Positions 20,863 through 33,870 are shown, numbered from the stretch's first letter. The stretch is DNA of 64,000 bases from Talinum fruticosum (GCA_021018815.1 JAITYX010000052.1:3276501-3340500), one strand, 5' to 3'. Made by a program: numbers and translations. Notes: generated from the sequence alone by a model not told the origin.

Positions 20863-21341
20863 TGTTAGGATTGGGAGCTCACTCACAAACAATAAAATAG
20901 GAACCAAAAAAAAAAAACAGGAATTGGGACAAGAGATTTAACGTGGAAAACCCCAAAATCGAGAAAAATCACGAATGATGCACTAGAAATTTGAGATAGC
21001 TTTATACAAGGAATTTTCGCTCAAGCCTAACCTAACTTTACACCTTGAAAATCTGCTACATATAACAATTGAGGATTGTACACTAATTTATAACCATAAA
21101 TCAAGTATTAAACAAGCAAAAACGGAAGAAAACGGTTGCGGACGAAAAGCCAACAGCTGACACGGCCTTGTCGGTGGGCACGAGCAGCCCTTGTGGGGTA
21201 CGGGTGCTGGCCGCTGAGCCACTTTTCTGGTCATGCAAAATGACCGTTCCTCTTTTCCCTTGGGTCGTGCTAGCTGTTCCAAGTTTTGAACCACAATTTT
21301 CCCGAGCCCAAACACCCATGAGGCTCCACACAATTCCAATA
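20863..21341 (-). repeat. Copia-B LTR
   Basis: This aligns with 23013-23462 with many substitutions and several indels. It is longer mainly through extra bases around 21180-21230. Confidence 0.75.
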
Positions 21342-23012
21342 ATCTTCCACTTGGAGACTAATGGCATCACCTCCTTGGTGTATCTTTCTCACACATCGAA
21401 ACCCGACCTCTTCATCGAGAGAGATCAACCGAGGCTTAGCACTATATCATCATTTTGCCACCTTTACCTTAGACTAGAACCTTTGCCGGTATTCCACTTG
21501 TCCAAACCTTTCTCAAGCCCATGATCATCATCACCCAACGTGAATTCCCACTCGGATTGATCAAACTCTTACTTACAATTTCCATACAACAACGGCTTAC
21601 CGCCGTTAGTCAACAAAACATAATAAAGAATAAGTTTATACCTTAGGGCTTTTCCTCCCATTGACAACATTATCTTCTTCATTACACTCAATTCTTGCAA
21701 TTTACCCTACGGAGCACCCGATGACCCATTTGTAGACCCAATACAAATACCCTGTCATCCTCATTGACTCCCACTACAGCAGAACCCACACCAAGTTTAA
21801 CACCCCGTAGACTCCTAGTGGAACAATTCATCCCGACAATTGTAACTAAGTCGGTGCACCCTTCAATAGAGTACAATGAGCCATATTTTAAACCCTTAAC
21901 TATAGCCAATGCCCGCTTAACAATTTTTCAGCCCCCATTGTAAAACTTTGTTAGATACCCCGACTCATATAATTGACTCACCGAAATTAAATTCTTATCT
22001 AATCCCGGAATAAACCTAACATCATGAAATGTCCAAAACCCCCACTAGAGGTTTGATCCTCACATCCCCCTTGTCTAATATGTCCATACTCCTCTTATTA
22101 GCACCTTACCAAAATTTCCCACAATAAAGTTGTGGAACAAATTTATACTAGAACTTGAATGAAACGATTCCCCTGAATCCACAATCCAAGACTCTATAGG
22201 ACTTTCCACACTCAACAAAAGTGCATAACCTAAATCCTAAATTCATTCAATCCCGATCATCAATTATTTTAGGACATTTTTCTTAAAGTGCCCCTTATCA
22301 CCGCAGCCCTAACAAACGGCCTCCCCTATGTTGGGACCTACCCCTTACCTTGGACTTTGACCGACCCTTTTAATTCACATGTTTCTCCCTACCTTTACAT
22401 GAAATGCATTTTTCGATGACTCCACCGTATCTTTCTTGTGAATACTTTCACTCAAGATCATATCCCGAGACTTCATCATACTTTCAAGCATTTGACCCCC
22501 TAGCACTACTAATTGCGAAACTATGGTATCCCATGACTTAGGTAAGGAAGACAACAAAATTAACGCCTTAGTCCTCAAAGTTAATTTTCACCGAAGCAAG
22601 ATTTGAAATAATCATATTAAATTCGTTAATATGATCCACTACACTAGTGATATCATGCATTTTTAGATCAAACAAACCCCTCATTAGATATACCTTATTC
22701 ATCGCCGAGGGTTTCTCATACAAAGTTGGATAACACCTCAAGTAGCCCTTTCGCCGTTGTTTGACCCATCATGTTGAACGTCGTCGCACCAACGTTAACG
22801 TCAACCGTATTATCCCCGGTGCTTGCCGATTGAGCACCTCCCAAACTTTTTGTTCCATTTCGGTCGGCTTCTTTTCGAGGGATTGATACAACTTCTTCCG
22901 GTACAACAAGTCTTTCAGAATGCGATGTCTTTGCCATCGAACCTCTCAATTTTTACCTTATTGTTCTCTATTTTGATGTGAACTTTCAAACTCACCACGC
23001 TCCGATACCACT

Positions 23013-23462
23013 TGTTAGGATCGGGAGCTCACTTACAAACAATAAAACATGAACAAAAAAAGAATATAGAATCGAGACAAGAGATTTAACATAGAAAAAC
23101 CCAAAATCGGGAAAAAATCACGAATGATGTACCGAGAAATTTGAGGTAGCTTTAGAAGGAATTTCTATTGAACCCTAACCTAGCTTTACACTTTGTAAAT
23201 TGGCTACATACAACAATGGAGGATTGTACACTGATTTATAGCCATAAACAAAGCATTAACACAAACAAAAACGAAAGAAAATGGTTGCGGATGAAAAGCC
23301 AATAGCCGACATAGGCTGTGTCGGGCAATTGCTATTCCTCTCGCTTTTCGGTCATGCAAAACGACTGTTACTCTTGTTCCTTGGGTTGTGCCAGTTGTTC
23401 CAAACCTTAAACTGCAATTTTTCGGAGCCTAAACACTCATGAGGTTCCACACAATCCCAACA
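23013..23462 (-). repeat. Copia-B LTR next to the PBS
   Basis: This is the partner of 20863-21341. The sequence immediately to its left, 22999-23010, is the tRNA-Met-type primer-binding site on the minus strand. Confidence 0.75.
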
Positions 23463-24089
23463 AAAACTAGTATCATAAATTTATTATAACTAAATAATGA
23501 CACAAATATGAAAAGTAATTGTTTCTTATACATCAACCCAAAAAAGGAATTTCATATTGCAATGAGCATGACATATACTTGTACTTCTAGAATGTATAAT
23601 ACATAAAAAGGGATTGACTGATGAAATACATTTCTTATATTTTTTTGGCTAATTAAGTTCCTTTTTTTTGTTAATTAAATATAATTCAGCTTTAAAATGG
23701 TATCATAAGTTGGCTCATTTGTATTAGGTTGACCCCAAGTTTGCTCGGGCTAAGGTCTCAAATGAACTAATTTCACTCATGAACTATGATCACAGGAACC
23801 TCTGTAAATAAATTTTTGAAAATTACATACAAGGGTGACTAATATCACCTTTATTTCAAAAGTGGTCAAAAGTGACACTCGTGATTTATCAGTCAATTAC
23901 AAAAGTCGAAATTTCTCAACAGATGAATGATTAGTTGCGCTAATTAAGAATATGTATCAATTTTCTATATTTCTATCATAATATTTGTACATTTTTTTCC
24001 TAATTGTGCAAAAAATAAAGAGCATAGTTCAGTTATATGTATACACTTTAATTTCTTCTCCAGATAAAGAAAGAAGTACATGATTGTAG

Positions 24090-24393
<304 letters not shown>

Positions 24394-24815
24394 GAATATA
24401 TTAGTATGTAGCCTTTTGATTTGACCAGTAGGGTTTCGGTTAACTTTTATGGCGTTTGGTTTTTGTAGGAGCAATGAACCAACTCGCAAAGAATTTGGCT
24501 TGTGAGTGGGCCAAAGATAAGATAAGGTGTAATTCCTTGCTCCTGGGTATATCAAAACTCCTTTAGCTGAAGAGGTAAATGTTTCTCAACAAATTACCTT
24601 TAATGCCTATTAATTTTTGTGTACAAGTAATTGGATGTTTGTTGGTATAAGAAAAAGTGCATGTCAAATAATAGGTTAAGTTTTCTGTCTTTGAAAAAAG
24701 AACTCTTAGTATGAAACAGTTATATTGAGATCATTTGAATGTCCTTGTATTCATTGTCGAAATAGCTAGCTTCCCTAATCCTTAGATATCCACCAAAGTT
24801 CAAAATATTTACCTA

Positions 24816-25398
24816 GGAATATTAATATTTACCTCCCTCGAGGAATTTGGAAATAATTTATAAACTCTCCAAAAATTGGTATTTATTTTTACCCAAACTG
24901 CATTTAGAGATAAAAAATATTTAAGATACAAAAACGGCGAAGGACTAATCGAAGTTTATCCCTGATTTTTAAAATACAATGACTTTGCTAACCCCATATG
25001 AATTTGCTAGCCTCATTATTAATTGGCGGGGCTGTTGACGTTGGGACCGACGGAAAGAGCACCAACGCCAGCGGTTGGTGCCTTAGCTGGAGCGAGTGGT
25101 CAGCGACCGAGCCAACTAAGACAACGAGGAGAGCGAAAATTGGGGCGATAAATGCTCTCTCCATTGTTGCTGCTGCTCCTTCAAGGAGAGAGAAAATAAA
25201 AGAGGGCACTTGTACATCTTATTTTTATGTCATGTCAAGCACACATATCGTCTTTAGATTTTATTTATTATTAACAACAAAGGTCAATGAGTCACGCAAA
25301 TATTAATCGCTCCGGTCGGGGTGGTAAATAAATATCAATTCCTAGAGGGTTTATAAATGATTTCTAAATACCTCGAAGGAGGTAAATGTTAATATTCC
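24816..25398. mobile_element. MULE-like (Pack-MULE) insertion in SDR-3 intron 4
   Basis: Inverted terminal repeats of roughly 75-80 bases begin GGAATATTAA at 24816 and end TTAATATTCC at 25398. They are flanked by a ten-base near-perfect duplication, TATTTACCTA at 24806-24815 and TATTTACTTA at 25399-25408. SDR-2 has a single uninterrupted TATTTACCTG there (about 10763). Long TIRs with a 9-11 base duplication point to Mutator-like elements. The GC-richer centre carries a gene-like fragment on the minus strand and no transposase. Confidence 0.72.
25000..25164 (-). pseudogene. Captured exon-like fragment with signal peptide inside the MULE
   Basis: Read on the minus strand from 25164, the frame starts MERAFIAPIFALLVVLVGSV, a good secretory signal-peptide profile. 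After one apparent frame change it continues with LAPAKAPTAGVGALSVGPNV and a stop near 25018. Short secreted peptides with Ala-Pro-Thr rich tails of this kind resemble arabinogalactan peptides. The parent gene is not in the window, so the identity is a guess from composition. Confidence 0.4.
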
Positions 25399-25661
25399 TA
25401 TTTACTTATATGGCAATTCCTAGTAGTTGCAATGTTGCTTACCCTTGGTAAATGAGTTATTAGATTTTGACAGGAATCGTATTAAGTTTGGATTGAATTG
25501 TGTTTTAGGTAATGTCATTTTGGATGGGATAGAGTTTGAGTCGAGTGATTTTTTATTTGAGTTGACTTTGGATTAACTAATATTTGGTTCAATAAGTTTA
25601 TCTTATAAAAAGAATAAACTTTGTAGGAAATTTATTTGGTTCAATTTAGGTCAATTTGTAT

Positions 25662-26679
25662 TGTTAGGAACAGGGTTCAAAAACAATGGAACTTGGACTA
25701 AATAAAATAAACAAGAATTTGGGACACAAGATTTTGAGGTGGAAAAATCCAAAATCGGAAAAAAAAAAAAAACCACGAAACCGATGCACTAGACTTTTGA
25801 GTAATTTCCAAAGAATTTCCCTCAAGCTCTCACTAGCTTCACTTTTGTAATACATTATTCTCTTGCATACAACAATGGATGATTAAATAGGCATAATCAG
25901 TCAAACTACATTTACAAGCCTTAAATCAAGCATTTAGAAGCCTTAAACACTCATTAACCCACAAGAAACCCAAGAAGAAACTGCCAAAAAACCATCCGAG
26001 GACATCGGGCAGCCAGCGAGGGCCGTGCCAGCCAATACAACCAACCCGTGTTGGGCTGCTGCCAGGGCCGTCCTTCGTGTTTTACTCCGAAACGTCCCGT
26101 GCTCGATGTCTCTTACCCGTGTTCGCCGTTTCTTGTGCCGTAATGTGATTTTACCTTAGACTCGATAAAATCGCATTACGGGACAAGAAACGTCGAACAT
26201 AGGTAAAGGACATCAACCACGGGACGTTTCGAGTGAAACACGAAGGATGGCTCGGGCACCGGCCAACACGGGCTGGCCGTGCTAGCTGCACGGGCAGCCC
26301 GTGTTAACCAGCATGGCCTCGTCCCGACTGCCCAGTGTCCTTGGATGCTTTTTTGGCAATTTCTTCTTCCGTTTCTTATGGGTTAATGCGTATTTAAGGA
26401 GTCTAAATGCTTGTTTTAAGGCTTGTAAATGTAGTTTAACCGATTATGCCTATTTAATCGATGTTAAATCATCCATTGTTCTAGGCAAGAGAGTAGTGTA
26501 TTACAAAGTGAAGCTAATGAGAGCTTGAGGGAAATTCTTTGTAAATTACTCAAAAGTCTAGTGCATCGGTTTCGTAGTTTTTTCCTGGTTTTGATTTTTC
26601 ACGATAAAATCTTGTTTCCCAAATTCTTGTTTATTTTCTTTTGTCCAAGTTCCATTGTTTGTGAGCCCCGATCCTAACA
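25662..26679. repeat. About 1 kb near-perfect palindrome of two inverted LTRs
   Basis: The two arms of about 500-517 bases can pair over their whole length with moderate mismatch. The centre reads as a TGATTTTA stretch followed closely by TAAAATCG. Only the right arm is joined to PBS and gag. Confidence 0.8.
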
Positions 26680-26873
26680 ACCGGTATCAAAGCGAGGTGA
26701 GGTTTGAGAGTTTACAAAAATGGAGAGTGGTAAGGCAAAAATTAAGAGGTTCGATGGTAAGGACTTCGTGTTACGAAAAATGCAAGTCGAGGACTTGTTG
26801 TACCGAAGGAGTTGTATCAACCCCTCGGATTGAAGCCTCGCGACGTGGAAGAAAAGGAATGGAAGTTGCTTGA

Positions 26874-28324
26874 TGTTAGGAAGAATTCGGTTCTACAATT
26901 ATAACCGCAAGTGCACGGCGTAGTTGTAGCTAACCAGCAAGCACGGGTCATGTCCGCAGAGAGTTGTTTTTCAAATATCAAAGCTAACCTAAACTTTCTA
27001 TTTAGGCGAATCAACACGAGATGAGATAGATATGGTGATTAAACTAACCTAGAAAGCAATAAAAATAAAATACTCGGGTTGTGATTTTACCACTTAATAA
27101 ACTAATTAACCAAGTCGAGCCTAAACCTACCCAAGTTTATACAAGTATTTAGGAGTGATCGGTTGCACCATCAAAACCTACTCAAGCCACACTTTCGAGG
27201 GCCTTAAGCTAGTCTAATTATTCTAACCACCTACTTTCGTAGGGTTAGCCCAACTAAACTACAAAAATAGCAACATCGGACCTAACTAGAATTCGGGCTA
27301 TTTTCATACCAAAATCCCAACTATTCTCTTTACCCGGACTAGCAAATTAACTCCACATTTCGGTGATAGATCAATTGCCTAAAAATCAAGATGAAAATAC
27401 TCTTTCGGGCATATCATCGAACCTATGTGTTAGGTATGAGAAACAATCCCAAAATACTAGCATAAACTAGGTAAGTAAAGGCCTAAACAAAATTAATTAG
27501 ACATCAAGGAGGCTAATCACAACCAAAATGACACAAATTATCAACTAATTAACATGAAATAAAATTAATATAATAACTACTAATAAAAATTGACTCAAAG
27601 AACGACATAAACTAAAAATAAAATTAAACATAAGATTAAACAATTAAACTAACTACTACTAATATCAAAATATAATAAAAATCGAACATTTAAACTAAAC
27701 GAAACAAACTAAAGAGAAGGGAGAGATAAAGGGAAGAAGTTACTGGGAACGAATCGAATCGAAACTCAAATCTGTCAAGAACTGAATTAAAAGTAAAACT
27801 AAAACAATAATTGAATCTAAATTTTTGGAGTCTAAAATTTACATGGAGAAAACTAATTAATTCACCTAAACTAAACTAACCTAAATTTATAAATAAAGCA
27901 ATCCTACGGCCAAAAACCAGTGCGCCCCCGAACTCCTTTCTACGGCCCTCCTTTTATAGCCATCCGTTGAAGCCCTTCAATCTATTAAAGTCCAAGCTGG
28001 AGTCAACTTCTGAAGGTGACATCATGATGTCATCATACTGATGTCATCAGCCATATTTTTCCATATCAATTGCTGCGCTTTATCCTCACGGCGATTCTTG
28101 GCTTCCTTTTTTTTTTCTTTATTTGCTTTTATTGTAAATATTGTGTCTTAATGTCTAAGATCATACTTTCCTTGCGTTTGAGCCCAAATTTTCGATTCTT
28201 GCTCGGTTGAGCTTTATTACCTATAAAAGTAAATAAAATAAGTGAAATTCCTAAAAATATATTATTTTACGAGTCAAAAACTAAGTAAATAAGAGTATAA
28301 TTAACGTAAAATTTGCACCGAACA
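26874..28324. mobile_element. Solo LTR (1.45 kb) nested in Copia-C gag
   Basis: The element runs from TGTTAGGAAG to CACCGAACA and is flanked by a perfect five-base duplication CTTGA at 26869-26873 and 28325-28329. It splits the Gag reading between ...EWKLL and WRALRT.... It has no internal PBS, PPT or coding region. TG...CA ends with a five-base duplication fit a solo LTR. The early words CCGCAAGTGCACGG are familiar from long LTRs of plant Ty3-type elements, but the lineage is not certain. Confidence 0.8.
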
Positions 28325-29028
28325 CTTGATTGGCGAGCTCTTAGGACAATTAGATTGACGTTGTCGCGGAACGTGGCATTTAACGTGATGGAGCAAACGA
28401 CAAAGGCATTGTTGGAAGCGTTTTCCAACCTCGATGAGAAACCTTCGGCTATGAATAAGGTATATCTCATGTGTTGGTTGTTTGACTTAAAATGAGTGAT
28501 AACACTAGTGTAGCAGATCATATTAATGAATTTAATATGATCATCTTTAATCTTGCTTTGGTGAAAATTAGCTTTGAGGATAAAGTTAAGGCCCTTCTTC
28601 GTTGTCTTCATTACCTGCGTCATGGGATACCATAGTGTTAGCGGTTAGTAGTCCTAGGGGTTCAAATGCATTTACGGAATGTGATCTTGAGCGAAAGCAT
28701 TCGCAAGAAAGATGCTCTAGAGTCATTGGGGAGTGCATTTCATGTAAAGGGTAGGGAGAAACATGTGAAAAATGGCCGGGGAAAATCCAAAGCAAGGGGT
28801 AAGTCCCAAAACATGGGGAGGTTGTGTGTTGGGGATGTAGGGATAAAGGACGCTTTAAGAAAAATTGTCTTAAGAAGTTTGATGACCGGAGTTCCTTAAA
28901 TTTCATGGAAGATGTAGGTGATGCGCTTGTGGTTAGTGATAAACTTTGAAACTGTTAGCTAAATATGTCTAAATTAAGTGCAGTTATAACTTTGAAAGGC
29001 TTAAACATTTAAGATCTCCTTTATGTAG

Positions 29029-29205
<177 letters not shown>

Positions 29206-29208
29206 TAG

Positions 29209-30480
29209 CACTGTGAAAAATGAGCAGGGGATGGGGAGCTCAAAGATCACCTGATGCATATGTATATTCAAATTGAATATACTGCACCACTAGATTTCCT
29301 TGTGCAACTTCAATCATGCTTTGATGAATGATCGATAATCCAACTTTATGTGCAGGAAAAGAACAGTCATGTTATTTGTTGTACGCATGTTTTCAGTCAA
29401 GACTCGATTCGACTACTTGATGAGTAAATCCAAAGTTCAGAAAGAAGATATAAAGTCATATATATGGTTTTAGCTACGATATATGCAATTGCTCTCTGGA
29501 TTGGACTTTGGTAGAGGACTTAGAATATATCGACCTGCTTCCTTGTATGGAAAATACATTAAAATGTGCCTGATAGTACACACGTAGATGTACGTGGTGG
29601 ATACATAAATTGTGAAACTACAAGCTTAAACATCAAAGGCCGTATATGGCTTAGTTTTTGTTTCATACTGCAAAGCTCCTTCCATACTACGATATAGTAA
29701 GATCTACTAACAACTTTACTCACCATCCATTGCTGACAGTGTGTTCCTACAAGTAATTTTCCCGTTGAATTTGGAAGGATATATGTAATTATATGTATGA
29801 CTTAAATGCATTGTGCATATAATAAGAAGAAAAACAACAAAGGACTAGTGCATTGTGCTTATAAAATTGTGCATATAAAACGAAAACAGCTAGTTCATCA
29901 CCAATTTTTTTAGTCATCTATATATGTGTCACCCTTTTGTTTTAAGGACATATACATTCCTACATTCCTATCATAAAAGATTTCACATCAAATATGGCTT
30001 AAGGGCCTGCTCGAAATATCTAATAAAATGAACAGAAATAGTAGATATATCATAAATGAACATAAATGAACAAAAACGATTAGAAATGAATAAGCTGTTT
30101 TAGCATAAACGAAAAGAAATGAGCCGAAATATGTTGTTATAGTTGTTACAGCTATTATTGAAGTTGTTACAAGTTGTTACGAAATTGTTATTGTACTCTA
30201 AAATTACTATTGTACAAGAGCAATCCCTTTTCAAAGTCTTATTCAATTTACTTGTAAAATTACTATTAGGTTTATATTTATTTTTCAATAAATTTTCTCC
30301 TTTTTATGAAAGTTAAATTCCCTCCCTTGATAGATGGTATTTTGTGTTCTCACCTTGGTACAAGTTTTTCTCTAGTCTTGGTGCAAGTTTTGCTTTGGTG
30401 CAAATTTTCGTATAGGTAGGAAGATGTCATGTTGTGAAGGATAGTTTCAGTGCAAAAAATGTGGCATGCATCCACCATCG
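29209..30480 (+). repeat. 3' flank of SDR-3, copy of 11459-12790
   Basis: This is collinear with the SDR-2 flank, with small indels. For example the segment 11570-11610 is shortened here near 29325. No gene is seen. Confidence 0.75.
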
Positions 30481-30868
30481 ATTGGATAAAGTAAGATATA
30501 CTAACAACGTAACTCACCATCCATTGGATAATGAGCTCCTACAAGTAATTTTCATGTTGAATTTGGAAGGATATATGTAATTATATGTACAACTTAAATG
30601 CATTTGTGCATATAATCTATACTATATATAATAACAATCTTTTTAAAAATATGACATGGTGGTATGAAAGTGAATTTAGGAGTTTCATCTAATAAAAAAA
30701 TAATAATTTATCCTTGAAAAAAATTTAGATTTTCATTCATTTATGGACTCTCTTTTTTTTTTGGTAGAAAATTATGATTTTCATTACCAAAAACAGCCCT
30801 GAGAAGTAACAAGGATATGTACAAGTATATGTGCATGCTCTTATGGACTCTCTTTTAGTCCTTGCTAA

Positions 30869-30870
<2 letters not shown>

Positions 30871-30924
<54 letters not shown>
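30871..30924. repeat. (TAA)n microsatellite
   Basis: This perfect tract of about 18 units precedes an internal copy of the Helitron 5' end at 30925. Confidence 0.92.
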
Positions 30925-30925
<1 letters not shown>

Positions 30926-31078
30926 CTATACTATATATAATAGCAATCTTTTTAAAAATATGACATGGTGATATGAGAGTGAATTTAGGATTTTCATCCA
31001 ATAAAAAAAATGATAATTTATCCTTGAAAAAAATATAGATTTTCACTCATCTATGGACTCTCTTTTGCTTCTTGCCAA

Positions 31079-31080
<2 letters not shown>

Positions 31081-31161
<81 letters not shown>
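31081..31161. repeat. (TAA)n microsatellite
   Basis: This perfect tract of about 27 units precedes a further Helitron 5'-end copy at 31162. Confidence 0.92.
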
Positions 31162-31162
<1 letters not shown>

Positions 31163-33803
31163 CTATGTAATATATAATAGTAGTATTTTTAAATGGGTAA
31201 AATATTGGAACAGGAGTGATGGTAAGAGTTTAGGGTAATCTTAACCATAAAAATTATTTGTCTATTAAATATGAGTCGTTCATAAATTATAGTTTACCCA
31301 AATTAAAAAAAAAAATCCCTTTTATAAGTGGACTCTCATCTTCCTTTTTTTTTTTTTGATAATATAGTCTTATTAGTATTTTTTTCTCCTTGATGTATTG
31401 AAACAAATGTTGAATAATGGAAATTATCTTATGTGGACTTGATATTTTACCTTTCACATTTTTTTTTACAATTTCAAGATTTAATTTAGGTTATTTTAGT
31501 TTTAGTTGTTTGTGATATAAACATAATAGAGTCAGTCGTTTACGATAAGAAAAATTTATGAACAAGAAAATGACATATTTGTTGTGATGAAAAGAGAAAG
31601 GGGTTTCGAAATACTTGGAGAACGGGTTGAAGGTTTGTGACTTTGAGTTATAGATGCCTTGTTCTAGCAAGCTTGATTGCTTTGGTAATTTAAATTTGGT
31701 ATTCAGGCATTTCTTGATTTAGACCTTAATCGAATAATATATAGTGTGTACTTTAAATTGAGCAGAAGGAGTTTAATATGGTATCTTGATTGATTAATGA
31801 TGAATCCTTGCACTTAATTTTATCTACATTTTCTTTGGAAATATAGGGTTAAAGAATAGAAATTAGATTATTAAGGTTGTCATATAATGCTTAAAATAAA
31901 TTGAAGGCATTTCAATAGTTTACCTCAACTATATGAGATATATTCATTATATGTTTTTTTGCCTAACTTGCTAAATTGCACCAACCAAAAAAATTGTCCT
32001 AAATTACATGTCTTTAGGATTTGTATATATTCTCCCTTAGAAACCATCTTCATAGTTTAATGCCTACTTGATCATTAGTATGATTTATGAAGCCTAATTT
32101 GGATTAAGTTGAATTTTATATGCTTCACTTGCTAATATATGCAAAAGTAAAGTTGTCGTTCTTTCTCACCACATTTCTATCTTAAATGATTTTAATGTTT
32201 ATAGAATTTTTGGGTAACCTTGCAAAATGAATTTTCTCTCACCATACTTTTATCATTGCGTGTGAATGTTTACACCAAGTAAATTTACTCTTTAATAAAT
32301 TTTCTCATTCCCTTTTAGGTGACTAAGATGTTATGACTTTTAGAGAGCAAATATAATTGCACATTCAATTTTGAAAGTGACGAAGTGAAGCTAAAATACG
32401 TGAATCCATTTTACAAGCTGAGTTGATGTTGGGCAAATGATTGGGAAATACAATTGATTTAAGGATGCAAATGTAAGAAGATAAGGAGTGGAGTCTCACC
32501 ATGAAGTTATTTATGATTAAGAGGTGGAATCTCGGTTTGAAGTTATTCATAATTAACTTCTATTATCTATAACCTTTTGAGTATGATTGAAGAGTGCGAG
32601 GAGGAAAAAAATTGTCTTTGTGTGCGAGAGGTAGGTAAGAATGGATAAACCATCATATGCACCCTATAATTTTAATAAATTGAGATCTCATTATGGGTAT
32701 ATCCGTACTTTTTAAGGTTTTGTTTAATATTCGACTCAATGATATTTTAGTAAGTTGCATGTAGATATTTATCTAGACATCAATTAAGTTAAATTAGTAT
32801 TGACTTTGTGAAGAGTTATGAGTTATAAGTTTGATATTCTTTTATTAATTTGATGTACTTTGTATTATAATATTAATTAGTGACATAATGATATTTATTG
32901 TCGTCTATAGGTCACCTAATTCAATATCTACTAATAATATGTTATTCCTTTTCCTACTAATATTTATTTTTTGATACCCAAACATATTGTCACATTATTT
33001 CTATAACTATACAAGTGAGGTTTATTTAAATTGTTTAATTCTTAAAGGGGCTTGACTTCTTAATGTTCCAAATGACGAGTGTAATCTTAAAACTTTATTT
33101 TTAATTTTTTTAATTTATTGTTTTAGATTCTTTATTTATTCTTTAGAAATTTAGAATAATTGAAAGATGAATGTGTGTTGGGTTCTAATAATTTTTATGT
33201 GTTGTGTTCGATAAATTTGATGAGTCATGAAAGCATTTTTCTATGAGGGAATAACATGTACAAGAATGTTATTGAAGGTGAAACCATTTAATAAATGAAA
33301 TGATCGAGAAAAAGAAAGTCACAAGTATAATATCGCTCCAGTGATTTAATAATTTCTTAAGGTATACATTGTACAACATTACTCCGTGCATAGCACAGGT
33401 ATGGACTAGTAAGAAGAAACAACAAAGGATTAATGCATTGTGCTTATAAAATTGTGCATATAAGAGGAGAACAGACTAGTGCAACACCAATTTTTTAGTC
33501 ATCTATATATGTGTCATCCTTTTGTTTTAAGGACGAGATATTCCTATCATAAAAGATTTCATGTCAAATATGACTTTCGGGCATATTCGAAATATTAGAT
33601 AAAATGAATAGAAATAGCGAGATATACAAGAAATGAACAGTAAGGAGCAAAACGGAACAGAAACAATTAAGTGTTGTAGCATAAAAGAACATAAATGAGC
33701 TGAAATGAGTTGTTATAGCTGTCACAACTATTATTGAAGTTGTTACAAGTTGTTATGAAATTGTTATTATACTATCAAAGATATTATTCATTTTATGTCA
33801 ACA

Positions 33804-33806
<3 letters not shown>

Positions 33807-33870
<64 letters not shown>
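33807..33870. repeat. (AAT)n microsatellite
   Basis: This perfect tract of about 21 units abuts a LINE reverse-transcriptase fragment. Confidence 0.92.

Larger units (their letters stand above)
20863..23462 (-). mobile_element. Copia-B: gag-only Copia derivative in SDR-3 intron 2
   Basis: Two similar LTRs, about 20863-21341 and 23013-23462, with ends TGTTAGG...CCAA(C/T)A, surround about 1.7 kb. The minus strand has a tRNA-Met-type PBS (TGGTATCGGAGC) just inside the 23013 LTR. The target duplication is A-rich (probably AAAAA), and SDR-2 has the unoccupied site at about 9831-9840. The interior encodes a broken Gag on the minus strand: 22949-22716, then 22578-22375 with LPKSWDTIVSQL, then a CCHC-like GCGDKGHFK stretch (about 22310). 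A protease-like VDSGES follows at 22165-22182, where Copia elements usually have DSGAS. Integrase, RT and RNase H are missing, so this is a non-autonomous or deleted copy. Confidence 0.82.
25662..28940 (+). mobile_element. Copia-C: palindromic LTR pair plus truncated gag in SDR-3 intron 4
   Basis: A left arm (25662-26160) and a right arm (26163-26679) are inverted copies of one LTR, beginning TGTTAGGAAC on the left and ending ATCCTAACA on the right. They meet head to head at about 26161. The right arm is followed by a PBS-like GGTATCAAAGC (26683-26693) and then a + strand Gag from ATG at 26720. Gag is interrupted by a solo LTR (26874-28324) and resumes at about 28330 to 28935, with RTIRLTLSRNVAFNVMEQTT and a zinc knuckle CWGCRDKGRFKKNC at about 28827-28871, in which Arg replaces His. 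Protease, pol and 3' LTR are missing. The Gag is related to that of Copia-B. Relative to SDR-2, about 170 bases of intron (11015-11185) were lost at the insertion. Confidence 0.7.
30616..33409 (+). mobile_element. Helitron-1, non-autonomous, 2.8 kb
   Basis: The 5' end reads TCTATACTATATATAATA and the 3' end has a short hairpin CCGTGC...GCACAGG (33384-33399) followed by GTATGGACTAG, a CTRR-type terminus. Insertion is exactly between A and T, and the paralogous flanks at 29811-29830 and 12085-12100 show the empty site GCATATAATAAGAAG. No Rep/helicase frame is present. The 5' end motif occurs three times in the element, at 30616, 30925 and 31162, the second and third preceded by (TAA)n runs. Confidence 0.82.
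30487..33800 (+). repeat. Third, partial copy of the SDR 3' flank, split by a Helitron
   Basis: Bases 30487-30615 match about 29690-29820, and 33410-33800 match about 29822-30220. The two halves are separated exactly by the Helitron 30616-33409. The upstream SDR coding part is not repeated, so only the flank was duplicated in tandem or the rest was lost. Confidence 0.7.
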
